From the NCBI GenBank assembly GCA_900769615.1, contig CAAGHH010000021.1, forward strand, positions 124,001 to 188,000: DNA of 64,000 nucleotides, in the 5' to 3' direction. The stretch comes from Selenomonadales bacterium. GTDB taxonomy: Bacteria; Bacillota; Negativicutes; Selenomonadales; Selenomonadaceae. The notes under the pieces were generated by a model. That model worked only from the letters and a program-made list of their open reading frames with translations, did no database searches and was not told the DNA's origin. Both the position numbers and the translations under genes were made by a program. Positions 35,492-44,398 of the stretch are shown piece after piece; the stretch's first letter is position 1; each line of letters opens with the position of its first letter.

Positions 35492-35521
35492 CAGCCAAAA
35501 GTCAAAAAGTCAATTTTTTAT

Positions 35522-36664
35522 TTACAATATAAATTCACTAAAAACCATATTGCCATATTTCATTCCCAGCTCCGTAAGCGCAATACTATTATCGCTTTCG
35601 CATAACAATTTTTTGGCTTTCATGTTCGCTATCACATCAGCATATACTGACTGGATTGAACAATTAAATTTTTGGGCAAAGCGCTTTTTATCGATTCCCT
35701 GTGCGGTACGCAAAGCTAAAAAGCAAAATTCTTCCATCGAAGTTTTGCGATCAGCTGCTTCCTCTTGTGCCAAGGCAAATTCACCAGTCCTTACACCAGC
35801 TATATAACTAGCTATATCGGTACTAGCAGCATACCGCTGCCCAGCTAAATAAGAATGTGCTGCTGCCCCTAGCCCAAGATATGGCACATCCTGCCAATAG
35901 CCCATATTATGCTTGCTTTCATAACCTTTTTTAGCAAAATTAGATATTTCATAACGCAAATAGCCTGACTTTGGCAGAAAGCTTGTCATATAATCATACA
36001 TAGCTTCGGCTTCAGCATCAGTTGGCAATGTTAATTTACCAGCTGTCTGCTGCTTAAAAAAAACCGTTCCTTCTTCTAACTGCAAACCATAAATAGATAT
36101 ATGCTCAGGCTTTAAAGCAATAGCTGTTGCAACGCTATTCTTTAAAGCCTGCAATGACTGCCCTGGAAGACCATACATCAAATCCAAACTTATATTAGCA
36201 AAGCCTAGGTTCTTAGCCGTCAGAATTGCTTTTTCAGCTTCGCTTCCAGTATGAATTCTGCCTAGTCTGCGCAAAATATCATCATTAAACGACTGTACCC
36301 CTAATGACAACCGATTAACTCCACTAGCATAAAGCATTGCTAAATATTTACTATCTACCGTTCCTGGATTACATTCCACCGTAAATTCATACTTAGCAGG
36401 TAAAATTTCTTGCAATTTTTGTAAGAGCTTCACCATTAAACCATAAGGCAAAGCTGTCGGCGTACCGCCACCAATATATACGGTTGCCGGATTATTCCAC
36501 TTTTGCTTATAAAAAGAGCCCCGCACCTGAATTTCCTGGCACAGGGCAGCTATATAATCTGCCATATAGCGCTCCCGCCCAGCATAAGACGGGAAATCGC
36601 AATAATAGCATTTCTGCCGGCAAAAGGGAATATGGACATATACACTCCATATTTTATCCTTCAT
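35522..36664 (-). CDS. hemW: Heme chaperone HemW (radical SAM)
   Basis: 380 residues. The N-terminal radical SAM cluster is CRQKCYYCDF, followed by IGGGTPTAL. The C-terminal HemW domain (MEEFCFLALRTAQGIDKKRF) replaces the catalytic features of coproporphyrinogen oxidase HemN. It is thought to insert heme. It is 12 bases after lepA. No clear terminator separates it from hrcA. Confidence 0.92.
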   Translation of the reverse strand: MKDKIWSVYVHIPFCRQKCYYCDFPSYAGRERYMADYIAALCQEIQVRGSFYKQKWNNPATVYIGGGTPTALPYGLMVKLLQKLQEILPAKYEFTVECNPGTVDSKYLAMLYASGVNRLSLGVQSFNDDILRRLGRIHTGSEAEKAILTAKNLGFANISLDLMYGLPGQSLQALKNSVATAIALKPEHISIYGLQLEEGTVFFKQQTAGKLTLPTDAEAEAMYDYMTSFLPKSGYLRYEISNFAKKGYESKHNMGYWQDVPYLGLGAAAHSYLAGQRYAASTDIASYIAGVRTGEFALAQEEAADRKTSMEEFCFLALRTAQGIDKKRFAQKFNCSIQSVYADVIANMKAKKLLCESDNSIALTELGMKYGNMVFSEFIL

Positions 36665-36676
36665 AATGTTCCCTTA

Positions 36677-38479
36677 TTAATCAATTTTTAAAATTGCCAT
36701 AAAAGCTTCCTGCGGCACCTCCACGCTGCCGACTGCTTTCATACGCTTTTTACCTTCTTTTTGTTTTTCCAAGAGCTTGCGCTTACGGGAAATATCACCG
36801 CCGTAGCACTTAGCCAGCACATCCTTGCGTCTTGCTCTGACATTTTCTCTAGCAATTACCTTGGAGCCTATCGCTGCCTGAATTGGTATTTCAAACATTT
36901 GCTGCGGGATAATTTCTTTTAATTTAGCTGCCAGCTGCCGACCGCGGCTAGCTGCTCGATCTTTATGCACAATTGTTGACAAAGCATCAACTGGATCACC
37001 ATTTAACAAAATATCTACTTTAACCAGTTTCGATTCTTTATAATCAGCCAATTCATAGTCTAACGATGCATAACCACGTGTTGCTGACTTCAAGCGATCG
37101 AAATAATCAAAAATAATTTCATTTAATGGTATATGATAGGTTATCATAACCCGGTTGGTATCAAGATAATCCATATTTTTAAATTCGCCACGCTTATCCT
37201 GCGAAATCTCCATCACGGCTCCCACAAAATCATTTGGCACGATAACAGTTGCCTTGACATAAGGCTCTTCGATATGCTCTATTTCTGTCTGTGGCGGCAG
37301 TTCTGATGGATTGCTGACCTTTAGCATACTGCCATCTGTTTTATAAACATGATAAATAACCGATGGCGCCGTAGTTATTAGCTTTAATTTATATTCACGC
37401 TCTAACCGCTCCTGAATTACATCCATGTGTAAAAGACCTAAGAAGCCACAGCGGAAACCAAAGCCTAATGCCACTGATGTTTCCGGCTCAAAAACTAAAG
37501 CCGCATCATTTATTTGCATTTTTTCCAAAGCGTCTTTCAAATTGTCATAATCCGAGCTTTCTACTGGATATAATCCACAATAAACCATCGGTGTAACACC
37601 ACGGTAGCCTGGCAGCGGTTCCGCAGCTGGGTTATCAGCAAAAGTTATCGTATCACCCACGCGTACATCCCGTACATCCTTTAAGGAACCAGCCACAAAA
37701 CCAACTTCACCGACATCAAGATGCCCCACATCTACCGGCTGGGGTTTAAAGCAGCCAACATCAGTTACTTCAAATTCTTTGCCTGTCGCCATCATCTTAA
37801 GCTTCATGCCCTTTTTGATATGCCCTTCTTTAACCCTTACATGGGCAATTACCCCTTTGTAAGCATCAAAAAAGGAATCAAATATCAAAGCCTTGAGCGG
37901 TGCCTTTTCATCGCCTTCCGGAGCTGGGATATAATCAACTACCGAATCTAGAATTTCCTCAATACCGATGCCAGCTTTAGCCGATGCCAGTACTGTATTG
38001 GACGTATCAAGTCCAATAGAATTTTCAATTTCTTCTTTTACCCGCTCTGGATCAGCACTAGGCAAATCAATCTTATTGATTACTGGTACTATTTCTAAAT
38101 CATTTTCCAATGCCATATAAACATTAGCTAGTGTCTGTGCTTCCACGCCTTGAGCAGCATCAACCACTAGCAAAGCACCCTCACAGGCTGCCAGACTGCG
38201 AGAAACTTCATACGTGAAGTCAACATGACCTGGCGTGTCAATTAGATTAAGCTGATACATCTGTCCATCTTTGCCCTTGTAATCCAGCCGCACCGTCTGT
38301 GCTTTGATAGTTATACCCCGCTCACGCTCAAGATCCATATTATCAAGCACCTGCGCTTCCATTTCACGCTGGCTTAATGTCCCCGTATATTCAATCAAAC
38401 GATCAGCAATCGTCGATTTGCCATGATCGATATGAGCTATTATAGAGAAATTACGAATATTCTTGTTCTGCATGCTCAT
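36677..38479 (-). CDS. lepA: Elongation factor 4 (LepA)
   Basis: 600 residues, full length. GTPase motifs AHIDHGKST (G1), LIDTPGHVDFTYEV (G3) and NKIDLPSADPERV (G4), and a C-terminal LepA-specific domain (GGDISRKRKLLEKQKEGKKRMK). It helps ribosome back-translocation or assembly. AAAGG precedes the start; an ATG two codons in is an equally good start. A divergent promoter pair serves lepA and rpsT. Confidence 0.98.
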   Translation of the reverse strand: MSMQNKNIRNFSIIAHIDHGKSTIADRLIEYTGTLSQREMEAQVLDNMDLERERGITIKAQTVRLDYKGKDGQMYQLNLIDTPGHVDFTYEVSRSLAACEGALLVVDAAQGVEAQTLANVYMALENDLEIVPVINKIDLPSADPERVKEEIENSIGLDTSNTVLASAKAGIGIEEILDSVVDYIPAPEGDEKAPLKALIFDSFFDAYKGVIAHVRVKEGHIKKGMKLKMMATGKEFEVTDVGCFKPQPVDVGHLDVGEVGFVAGSLKDVRDVRVGDTITFADNPAAEPLPGYRGVTPMVYCGLYPVESSDYDNLKDALEKMQINDAALVFEPETSVALGFGFRCGFLGLLHMDVIQERLEREYKLKLITTAPSVIYHVYKTDGSMLKVSNPSELPPQTEIEHIEEPYVKATVIVPNDFVGAVMEISQDKRGEFKNMDYLDTNRVMITYHIPLNEIIFDYFDRLKSATRGYASLDYELADYKESKLVKVDILLNGDPVDALSTIVHKDRAASRGRQLAAKLKEIIPQQMFEIPIQAAIGSKVIARENVRARRKDVLAKCYGGDISRKRKLLEKQKEGKKRMKAVGSVEVPQEAFMAILKID

Positions 38480-38507
38480 TTTCCTTTCGTTCCTGTATAT
38501 CCATGTT

Positions 38508-38537
38508 ATTATACCATTTTAAAGAGCTGGCCTGCAA
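38508..38537 (-). promoter_or_regulatory. Promoter of lepA-hemW
   Basis: Minus strand TTGCAG (38537-38532), 18-base spacer, TATAAT (38513-38508), about 28 bases before the lepA ATG. Confidence 0.8.
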
Positions 38538-38565
38538 GAAATCCGCCTCTTTCCCAAGAAAACTG

Positions 38566-38594
38566 TTGCTTTTTAGATTTTGTCATGCTAAAAT
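38566..38594 (+). promoter_or_regulatory. Promoter of rpsT
   Basis: TTGCTT (38566-38571), 17-base spacer, TAAAAT (38589-38594). Its -35 lies only 28 bases from that of the divergent lepA promoter. Confidence 0.7.
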
Positions 38595-38629
38595 GACAAG
38601 GTAACGAATTTATTGAGGGGGTGAATTAT

Positions 38630-38896
38630 TTGCCGAATATTAAAGCATCTATTCTTAGTGTAAAATCTGACGCTAAGCGCCATGCAAAGAACGCTGCTGA
38701 GAAGTCTCGTGTCCGCACTGCTTCCCGTCGTGTTCTCGACGCTGTTGAGGCAGGAAACGCTGACGAAGCGAAATCCCTCCTTACGGTTGCTTGCAAGACG
38801 ATCGATCAGGCTGCTGCTAATCATGTTTATCACAAGAACTGCGCAGCTCGCAAGAAATCCCGTCTGGCTCGCAAGGTCAACGCACTCGCTAAGTAA
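38630..38896 (+). CDS. rpsT: 30S ribosomal protein S20
   Basis: 88 residues, all basic and helical, with PNIKAS at the start and KSDAKRHAKNAAEKSRVRT as in S20. TTG at 38630 is the start because it is 6 bases after GGGGGTG and gives the expected MPNIK N-terminus. It is one of only three plus-strand genes and lies divergent to lepA, as in many Firmicutes. Confidence 0.97.
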   Translation: MPNIKASILSVKSDAKRHAKNAAEKSRVRTASRRVLDAVEAGNADEAKSLLTVACKTIDQAAANHVYHKNCAARKKSRLARKVNALAK

Positions 38897-38913
38897 TTTT
38901 CTCAGATGAGATA

Positions 38914-38946
38914 GAAAAAGAGACCATTTTTTAATGGTCTCTTTTC
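38914..38946. terminator. Bidirectional terminator between rpsT and the MATE gene
   Basis: AAAAGAGACCATT pairs with AATGGTCTCTTTT around a short loop; T-runs on both strands let it serve rpsT and, from the other side, the MATE gene. Confidence 0.9.
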
Positions 38947-38958
38947 TTATGCAAAATT

Positions 38959-40305
38959 TTAAGTTAAAAATTTACGCTGCACCTGTCTAAGCCGAATACT
39001 TAAACAGATTGCTCCCATTATTACACCAGCAATCAAACTTATCCAATATCCATACGGTCCCATACCAGCGTAATTAGCCATTATCCAGCCAGCCGGCAAG
39101 CCAATTATCCAATATGACAAAATAGCTAATCCGAAAGTAACTCTGACATCTTTATAACCGCGCAAGGCTCCTTGCAGCGGTGCATCAAGACTATCCGCTA
39201 ATTGTAAAAACACGGCAAAAATCAAAAAAGTAGTAAGCATCGGATGAACATCGGGGCTAGTAGAATACAATGATGCTATTTCATCACGGAATTGCACCAA
39301 TATAAAGGCTAGGCTGCCTTCAAAAACGAAAGTCAAGCCACGACCTAATTTAATATACTTTGCTGCATCCTCATAACGCTTGGCTCCAACTTCAAAGCCA
39401 ACTAAAATCGTTAAGGTAATACCAGCTGATAATGGTATCATATAAACCATAGTCGTAAAATTCATCGCTGATTGATGCGCTGCTACTACTGTCGTGCCAT
39501 AGGTTGTCATAAACAAAGCAACCGCACTAAATATACTTTGCTCACAAAACATCGTACTGCCAATAGGGATTCCTACCCCAAGCTGCTTTTTCCATTCACT
39601 AAAATGCGGTCCAGGAAGATGACTAAACACCTGATAATCCTTAAACGGATGCAGTATTTTAACAGCAATGACATTTAACACAAAGTTTAACCAAAAAGCT
39701 ACTGCTGAACCAATGCCGGCACCAACACCGCCAAAAGCTGGCAAGCTGCCAACACCATACATAAAAGTATAATTGGCTAATATATTTATTGGCACCGTAA
39801 GAATCGTTATCAGCATCGTAAGCCTGGTATAGCCATGCGCATCGATAAAATTGCGCAATACTCCTGCCAAAAATATTGGTGGTATGCCAGCTATAATAGC
39901 AAAAAAATAATCATGCGCGATATAAGCTACTTTAGGCTCTAAATCCATACCTGTTATGACTTGGGGTATAAAGATAAAACTTGCCAAAATAAAGACTAAT
40001 GCCAGCATTAGTGACCAATAAAATCCCTGTTTTACTATAAAACGGATTTTATCAGGTTTATTGGCACCATACAGCTGCGAAATAACCGGCGTAAGTCCCG
40101 AAATTATTCCCCAAAATGCCCCGAAAAATGGCATAAATAAATTTGAACCAACCGCTACCCCCGCTAAATCCTGTTCGCTTATATGCCCTGCCATGACTGT
40201 ATCAGCAAACCCAGTAGCCGTAAGGGAAATCTGCGTGATAAATATAGGAAGCAGCACGAAAAAAAACTGCTTCCCCTTTTCTTTATAACTATATGTCTGC
40301 TTCAT
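38959..40305 (-). CDS. MATE-family efflux transporter
   Basis: 448 residues with 12 membrane segments and the two-halves repeat of MATE proteins (NorM type): FVLLPIFITQISLTATGFADTV in the first half and the second-half match around VAAHQSAMNFTTMVYM. These use sodium or proton gradients to export drugs or metabolites. Its ATG shares one base with the upstream stop (TAATG), so it is coupled to the SEC-C protein. Substrates are unknown. Confidence 0.92.
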   Translation of the reverse strand: MKQTYSYKEKGKQFFFVLLPIFITQISLTATGFADTVMAGHISEQDLAGVAVGSNLFMPFFGAFWGIISGLTPVISQLYGANKPDKIRFIVKQGFYWSLMLALVFILASFIFIPQVITGMDLEPKVAYIAHDYFFAIIAGIPPIFLAGVLRNFIDAHGYTRLTMLITILTVPINILANYTFMYGVGSLPAFGGVGAGIGSAVAFWLNFVLNVIAVKILHPFKDYQVFSHLPGPHFSEWKKQLGVGIPIGSTMFCEQSIFSAVALFMTTYGTTVVAAHQSAMNFTTMVYMIPLSAGITLTILVGFEVGAKRYEDAAKYIKLGRGLTFVFEGSLAFILVQFRDEIASLYSTSPDVHPMLTTFLIFAVFLQLADSLDAPLQGALRGYKDVRVTFGLAILSYWIIGLPAGWIMANYAGMGPYGYWISLIAGVIMGAICLSIRLRQVQRKFLT

Positions 40306-41507
40306 TAGTTTTCATCCTTATGCAAGCAACAATTTTTATATTTTTTTCCGCTGCCACAAGGACACGGATCATTGCGGCCAACCTTTTGCCGGCGAACATC
40401 CGCAAACGGTACTATTTTGCCCAAAATTTCATCTTGACTTAACTCATTTGGGGTATGTCCCTTAATTAACCAAAGCCTTGTAGTATTATTAAGATTCGAT
40501 AGCAGATACATTACTTTCTTATACTGTTCTGCGTCTTTCAGCAGCCCCATATCACTTACATAGTTTACAGCCGCGGATATTGTCTCACCATTTTGCAACA
40601 GAATAATAATTTCACCAACAACATCAGCTGCTTGCAAAACTTCCAAGCCACTCTCACGCATAAAAAATTGTGCCAATTCCTTATAAGCCGGCGTAGCTTC
40701 GATATAATTTTCACTGCCAGCATCATAAACATCACTGTAGCTTAGCTTAGCAAAGGCAAGATCACTGCGTTTAACCTGCTCTTTTTCCAAAACGAATTCA
40801 TCTATCAGCGTATAATATTTAACCCCCACCGTAGTTGGTATCAAAATATTTTGCCAGCAAGCAGCGTTTAAAATAACTCCAAAGAAATCACCAAAAGATA
40901 CCTGTTCTTTTTCTTCTTTCTCCAGATATTCGCAAACCTTATTATAAAGCTCCTCATAATTCATAAAGCCATAATAAAATAAACAGCCATTGGCGAGCCT
41001 AGCAACGGTACTATTAAGCATAGCAAGGCTTTTATACATACCAGAATCGATTTTTTTAAATTCTGTCTGTATTTCCTTTGGCATATACCAAACCAGCGCA
41101 TCATTTTTTTGCGCACAGGATATTAAACCCAGGCCCCGCAGATAATCAAATCTTACATCATCTTCTGCCAGCTTAGCCGAGATGCCGCCATTTTGCAACA
41201 GATGCAAAAATAAATCATACTCATCCTCCAAAGCCGTTGGCAGCCATTTCTTAGCAAAATTTACTATTTCGGGAACTAATCTTTCAGCTAACTCCGCCTT
41301 TTTTAGCGAGCTAGCTCCCTCTACTTTCAAATTATACCGAATGTCATCTAATTCAGCTTTGGTCATAGCCATCAGCATTGCTTTTAAATCCAATTCAGCA
41401 GGGAGTTTATGCCGATAGAGCGCTTTTTTTCGCTCAGCCATATCTTCAGCTATCAGTTTATCTATATCTGCTGACTCTTTTGCTATATGCTTGTCTTTTG
41501 TTATCAA
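40305..41507 (-). CDS. SEC-C zinc-motif protein of unknown function
   Basis: 400 residues. The C-terminus has the SEC-C zinc motif CPCGSGKKYKNCC; near residues 45-80 is a Rho-N or SAP-like helical stretch (LKAMLMAMTKAELDDIRYNL). The middle is helix-rich and unrecognised. Such motifs occur in SecA and in many orphan proteins, so a chaperone or nucleic-acid role is only a guess. The start appears to be TTG at 41507, with GTGAGG 10 bases ahead. It is 28 bases after the amidase gene. Confidence 0.75.
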   Translation of the reverse strand: MITKDKHIAKESADIDKLIAEDMAERKKALYRHKLPAELDLKAMLMAMTKAELDDIRYNLKVEGASSLKKAELAERLVPEIVNFAKKWLPTALEDEYDLFLHLLQNGGISAKLAEDDVRFDYLRGLGLISCAQKNDALVWYMPKEIQTEFKKIDSGMYKSLAMLNSTVARLANGCLFYYGFMNYEELYNKVCEYLEKEEKEQVSFGDFFGVILNAACWQNILIPTTVGVKYYTLIDEFVLEKEQVKRSDLAFAKLSYSDVYDAGSENYIEATPAYKELAQFFMRESGLEVLQAADVVGEIIILLQNGETISAAVNYVSDMGLLKDAEQYKKVMYLLSNLNNTTRLWLIKGHTPNELSQDEILGKIVPFADVRRQKVGRNDPCPCGSGKKYKNCCLHKDEN

Positions 41508-41535
41508 ATTAATAAATCCTCACTTTCGATCCTCA

Positions 41536-42780
41536 TCAGCCAAAGAAATCGGCTATACCGTCTACAATTCCCTGCGCTGCCTTTTTTATTCCATCTTCAC
41601 TATCAAGCAGTTGTTCTTCCGTTGGGTTAGAAATAAACGCTACTTCAACTAAAGTTGCTGGCATATCGGTATGCTTAACTACATAAAAATTACAGCTTTG
41701 CGTGCCTCGGCTCTGGGTGCCTATTTGATCGATTACCCCCGAACGCACTTTATCCGCTAAATCACGTGATTTTTGTGATCCTAAAGAATAATAATAGCCT
41801 GTTGTCCCTTTGGCCGCACCACTAGAAAATGAATCCATGTGGATGGATACAAACACATCGGACGCATTTTGATTTGCTACGTCACAACGAGCTTGCAATT
41901 CTTCTATATCACTAGCATTGGCACCTTTCGGCGAGACCTCCGTATCGGTATCACGGGTCATATAGACCGTGGCTCCTTCCGCCATCAGCAAGCGTCTCAC
42001 TTCATTAGCAATCCGCAAGGTAACCGTTTTTTCCATGACACCTGTCGGTCCAATAGCACCTGAATCATTGCCGCCATGACCAGCATCTATGGTTATCTTG
42101 CGCCCTTTAAGCCCCGTAATAGCTGCGATTTCCGCATCAGTGTCGCTGCTATCCGTATTAGCAGTATTATTAGTCGTCTCTGCTGGCTGCGGTTTAGACG
42201 CTTCTTCCGCTGGTTTGTTTATTGGTTTATGTGCTTCACTTGTATTTGGCTTGGCGATTGGTTTACTTGCCGGCTTAGTGGCAGGTTTACCCGCCGGTTT
42301 GCTATCTGGAAGCTTTATCGAAGCATTAGCTGAATTTGGTCCAATATTGCCAAAGTCAAGCACTACCCGCTCCGGCGCACTGCCACCTTTTAAAGCAAAT
42401 ACTTTATAATTATTTTTCCCGACTTTAGTTTCAACCACCATGCGCACAGTCTTTTTATCAAACTGCGCTATTCTTACACCTGTTACAAAACGGTTATTAA
42501 GCGCTATATTTTTCTTAACCTTATCCGAAAGCCAAGCATTAGCAATATCCACTACTACTCTATCCGGTGATGATAATACCATTTTTTTATAAGTCACCGT
42601 TTTATTCGCATCAATGACTATTCTGGTTTTATCTTTATTACTGCTAGTTCTAATGGCAGTAATTTCAGCCATACCATCAACCCGACTGCCAAAGTCACTG
42701 CCAGCAGCGCCAGCTGACGCTGTTGGCAATACTACAAACAGCATTATAAAAACGATAATACGCAGCACGCTTTGTCTCAT
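41536..42780 (-). CDS. N-acetylmuramoyl-L-alanine amidase with AMIN domain
   Basis: 414 residues. Signal peptide 1-26 (FIMLFVVLPTASAGAAG). An AMIN domain at about 38-135 directs the enzyme to the cell wall or septum. A low-complexity linker rich in KPx repeats runs from about 155 to 205. The Amidase_3 domain from about 228 has DAGHGGNDSGA, MEKTVTL, VSIHMDSF and VEVAFISNP, which hold the zinc ligands and Glu. It cleaves septal peptidoglycan. Its architecture resembles AmiB/AmiC. Confidence 0.9.
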   Translation of the reverse strand: MRQSVLRIIVFIMLFVVLPTASAGAAGSDFGSRVDGMAEITAIRTSSNKDKTRIVIDANKTVTYKKMVLSSPDRVVVDIANAWLSDKVKKNIALNNRFVTGVRIAQFDKKTVRMVVETKVGKNNYKVFALKGGSAPERVVLDFGNIGPNSANASIKLPDSKPAGKPATKPASKPIAKPNTSEAHKPINKPAEEASKPQPAETTNNTANTDSSDTDAEIAAITGLKGRKITIDAGHGGNDSGAIGPTGVMEKTVTLRIANEVRRLLMAEGATVYMTRDTDTEVSPKGANASDIEELQARCDVANQNASDVFVSIHMDSFSSGAAKGTTGYYYSLGSQKSRDLADKVRSGVIDQIGTQSRGTQSCNFYVVKHTDMPATLVEVAFISNPTEEQLLDSEDGIKKAAQGIVDGIADFFG

Positions 42781-42813
42781 AGACTCCCTCCATGTAAAGA
42801 CACCTTATTCCAT

Positions 42814-42843
42814 ATTATAACGCCGTTATTCAAGTTTTGCCAA
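42814..42843 (-). promoter_or_regulatory. Promoter of the amidase unit
   Basis: Minus strand TTGGCA (42843-42838), 18-base spacer, TATAAT (42819-42814), about 30 bases before the amidase ATG. The glnQ terminator ends just upstream. Confidence 0.75.
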
Positions 42844-42861
42844 GAGCAAAAACTGTCAATT

Positions 42862-42892
42862 AAAAAGCGGGACCAAACCAATCCCGCTTTTC
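42862..42892 (-). terminator. Terminator of the amino-acid ABC genes
   Basis: AAAAGCGGGA pairs with TCCCGCTTTT around a 9-base loop, followed by TTAATT; it touches the end of the ATPase gene. Confidence 0.88.
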
Positions 42893-43675
42893 TCATAACA
42901 TATTTTTTAAAAACAGCTTTGTTCTTTCTTCCTTAGGCGAATCAAAAAATTCCTGAGGTTTTCCCTGTTCAACAATATAACCATCTGCCATAAAAACGAC
43001 CTGACTGGCAGCTTCTCTAGCAAATGCCATTTCATGCGTAACAACTACCATCGTCATACGCTCAGCGGCCAGCTCCAGCATCGTCTTTAATACCTCACCC
43101 GTAAGCTCCGGATCAAGGGCCGATGTCGGCTCATCAAACAGCATAATATCAGGTTTCATACATAAAGCTCTGGCAATAGCTACCCGCTGCTGCTGCCCGC
43201 CTGATAACTGTGCCGGATAATAATCAGCTCTGTCTGCTAAACCAACCTTTTGCAAAAGTTTTTTGGCATAAGGCTCAATTTCCTTATATTTTATCCCCTT
43301 AACCTGAATCGGAGCTTCGACTAAGTTTTCCAGCACTGTCATATGCGGAAATAAATTAAATTGCTGAAATACCATACCTGTGCTGGCTAATATTTCACGA
43401 GTCTTTTTATTATCAGCATACACCGCTTTACCATCAGCATTAGTCTGCACTAAAAAATCACCTTTTATCGCAATAGATCCGCTATCTATTGTTTCCAGCT
43501 TATTTATACACCTTAGCAAGGTGCTTTTTCCTGAACCTGAAGGTCCAATAATCGCTAACACTTCACCACGATTAACTTCAATGTCTATTCCCTTTAGTAC
43601 CTTAAGGTCGCCAAAGGACTTATGAATATCATGCATTTGCAGCATTTTGCTAGCATCATTTATCATATTTTCCAT
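42893..43675 (-). CDS. Amino-acid ABC transporter ATP-binding protein (GlnQ/ArtP-like)
   Basis: 260 residues. Walker A GPSGSGKST, signature LSGGQQQRVAIARA and Walker B IMLFDEPTSALD mark a polar-amino-acid (PAAT) importer ATPase. ATG at 43675 is taken as the start because GGAGG lies 6 bases ahead, overlapping the permease gene by 20 bases. It partners with the permease and probably with the binding protein at 49382-50182. Substrate is unknown. Confidence 0.93.
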   Translation of the reverse strand: MENMINDASKMLQMHDIHKSFGDLKVLKGIDIEVNRGEVLAIIGPSGSGKSTLLRCINKLETIDSGSIAIKGDFLVQTNADGKAVYADNKKTREILASTGMVFQQFNLFPHMTVLENLVEAPIQVKGIKYKEIEPYAKKLLQKVGLADRADYYPAQLSGGQQQRVAIARALCMKPDIMLFDEPTSALDPELTGEVLKTMLELAAERMTMVVVTHEMAFAREAASQVVFMADGYIVEQGKPQEFFDSPKEERTKLFLKNML

Positions 43676-44300
43676 AATGTGCCTCCAGCTTTTTAAATCC
43701 CCAAGTAAGAACAAACGTCATTACCAAATAAAACACTGCCGCAATTAAAAACGGCGTCATATCAAATTCACGCTGTACAATCGTACGAGCAACTCTTAGC
43801 AGATCATTCATCGCCAGTATATATACAAGTGATGTATCTTTTACTAAATTTATAGTCTCATTGCTCACTGGCGGCAGCACCATCCGAAAAACTTGTGGCA
43901 TAATTATCCGGCGCATAGTCTTAGGATAGCTCATTCCCAAGGTTTTAGCCGCTTCATACTGACCTTTAGGTACTGACTGAATACCAGCTCTAAATATCTC
44001 AGCAAAATAAGCAGCATAATTAAGCGTAAAAGCCAGCAAAGCTGCTGCTATATCCGGAAGCTTAATGCCTACCATCGGCAATGCAAAATATACAAAAAGC
44101 AGCTGGAGCATCAATGGTGTCCCGCGCATTAGCCAGATATAAAATTCAATAAATCGCGATATAAGCTTAAACCGTGAAAGCCTGCCTAAAGCTGCCAGCA
44201 TCCCTAACGGCAAGGCTAATATTAACGTTATAACAAATATTTCTAAAGTTATTTCCGAACCATCTAGCATAAGCAGGAACGTGTCGAAAATCTTATCCAT
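43656..44300 (-). CDS. Amino-acid ABC transporter permease
   Basis: 214 residues, about five membrane helices, with the family loop YEAAKTLGMSYPKTMRRIIMPQ that contacts the ATPase, and MRGTPLMLQLLFVYF early on. This is the single permease of a polar-amino-acid importer (ArtQ/GlnP type). AAAGGAG precedes ATG. A promoter with a palindrome at its start site lies 44 bases upstream. Confidence 0.93.
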   Translation of the reverse strand: MDKIFDTFLLMLDGSEITLEIFVITLILALPLGMLAALGRLSRFKLISRFIEFYIWLMRGTPLMLQLLFVYFALPMVGIKLPDIAAALLAFTLNYAAYFAEIFRAGIQSVPKGQYEAAKTLGMSYPKTMRRIIMPQVFRMVLPPVSNETINLVKDTSLVYILAMNDLLRVARTIVQREFDMTPFLIAAVFYLVMTFVLTWGFKKLEAHYGKYDK

Positions 44301-44330
44301 TAATAATATCTCCTTTAGTATAGCAAAGTG

Positions 44331-44342
44331 TTAATCGATTAA
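44331..44342 (-). promoter_or_regulatory. Palindrome at the permease/ATPase start site
   Basis: TTAATCGATTAA is a perfect 12-base palindrome one base downstream of the -10 element, covering the predicted transcription start. The position suits a repressor operator. Confidence 0.5.
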
Positions 44343-44343
44343 G

Positions 44344-44372
44344 ATTATACACGAAAGCTGCTTAACTGTAAA
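44344..44372 (-). promoter_or_regulatory. Promoter of the amino-acid permease and ATPase genes
   Basis: Minus strand TTTACA (44372-44367), 17-base spacer, TATAAT (44349-44344). It separates the transporter pair from the lipoprotein gene upstream. Confidence 0.8.
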
Positions 44373-44398
44373 GAAAGCAAATTTGACATCATCCATAA

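Noticed and set aside
42180..42320. Repeated KP units in the amidase gene as a DNA repeat element
   Set aside because: It is a low-complexity protein linker between the AMIN and amidase domains, common in wall enzymes.
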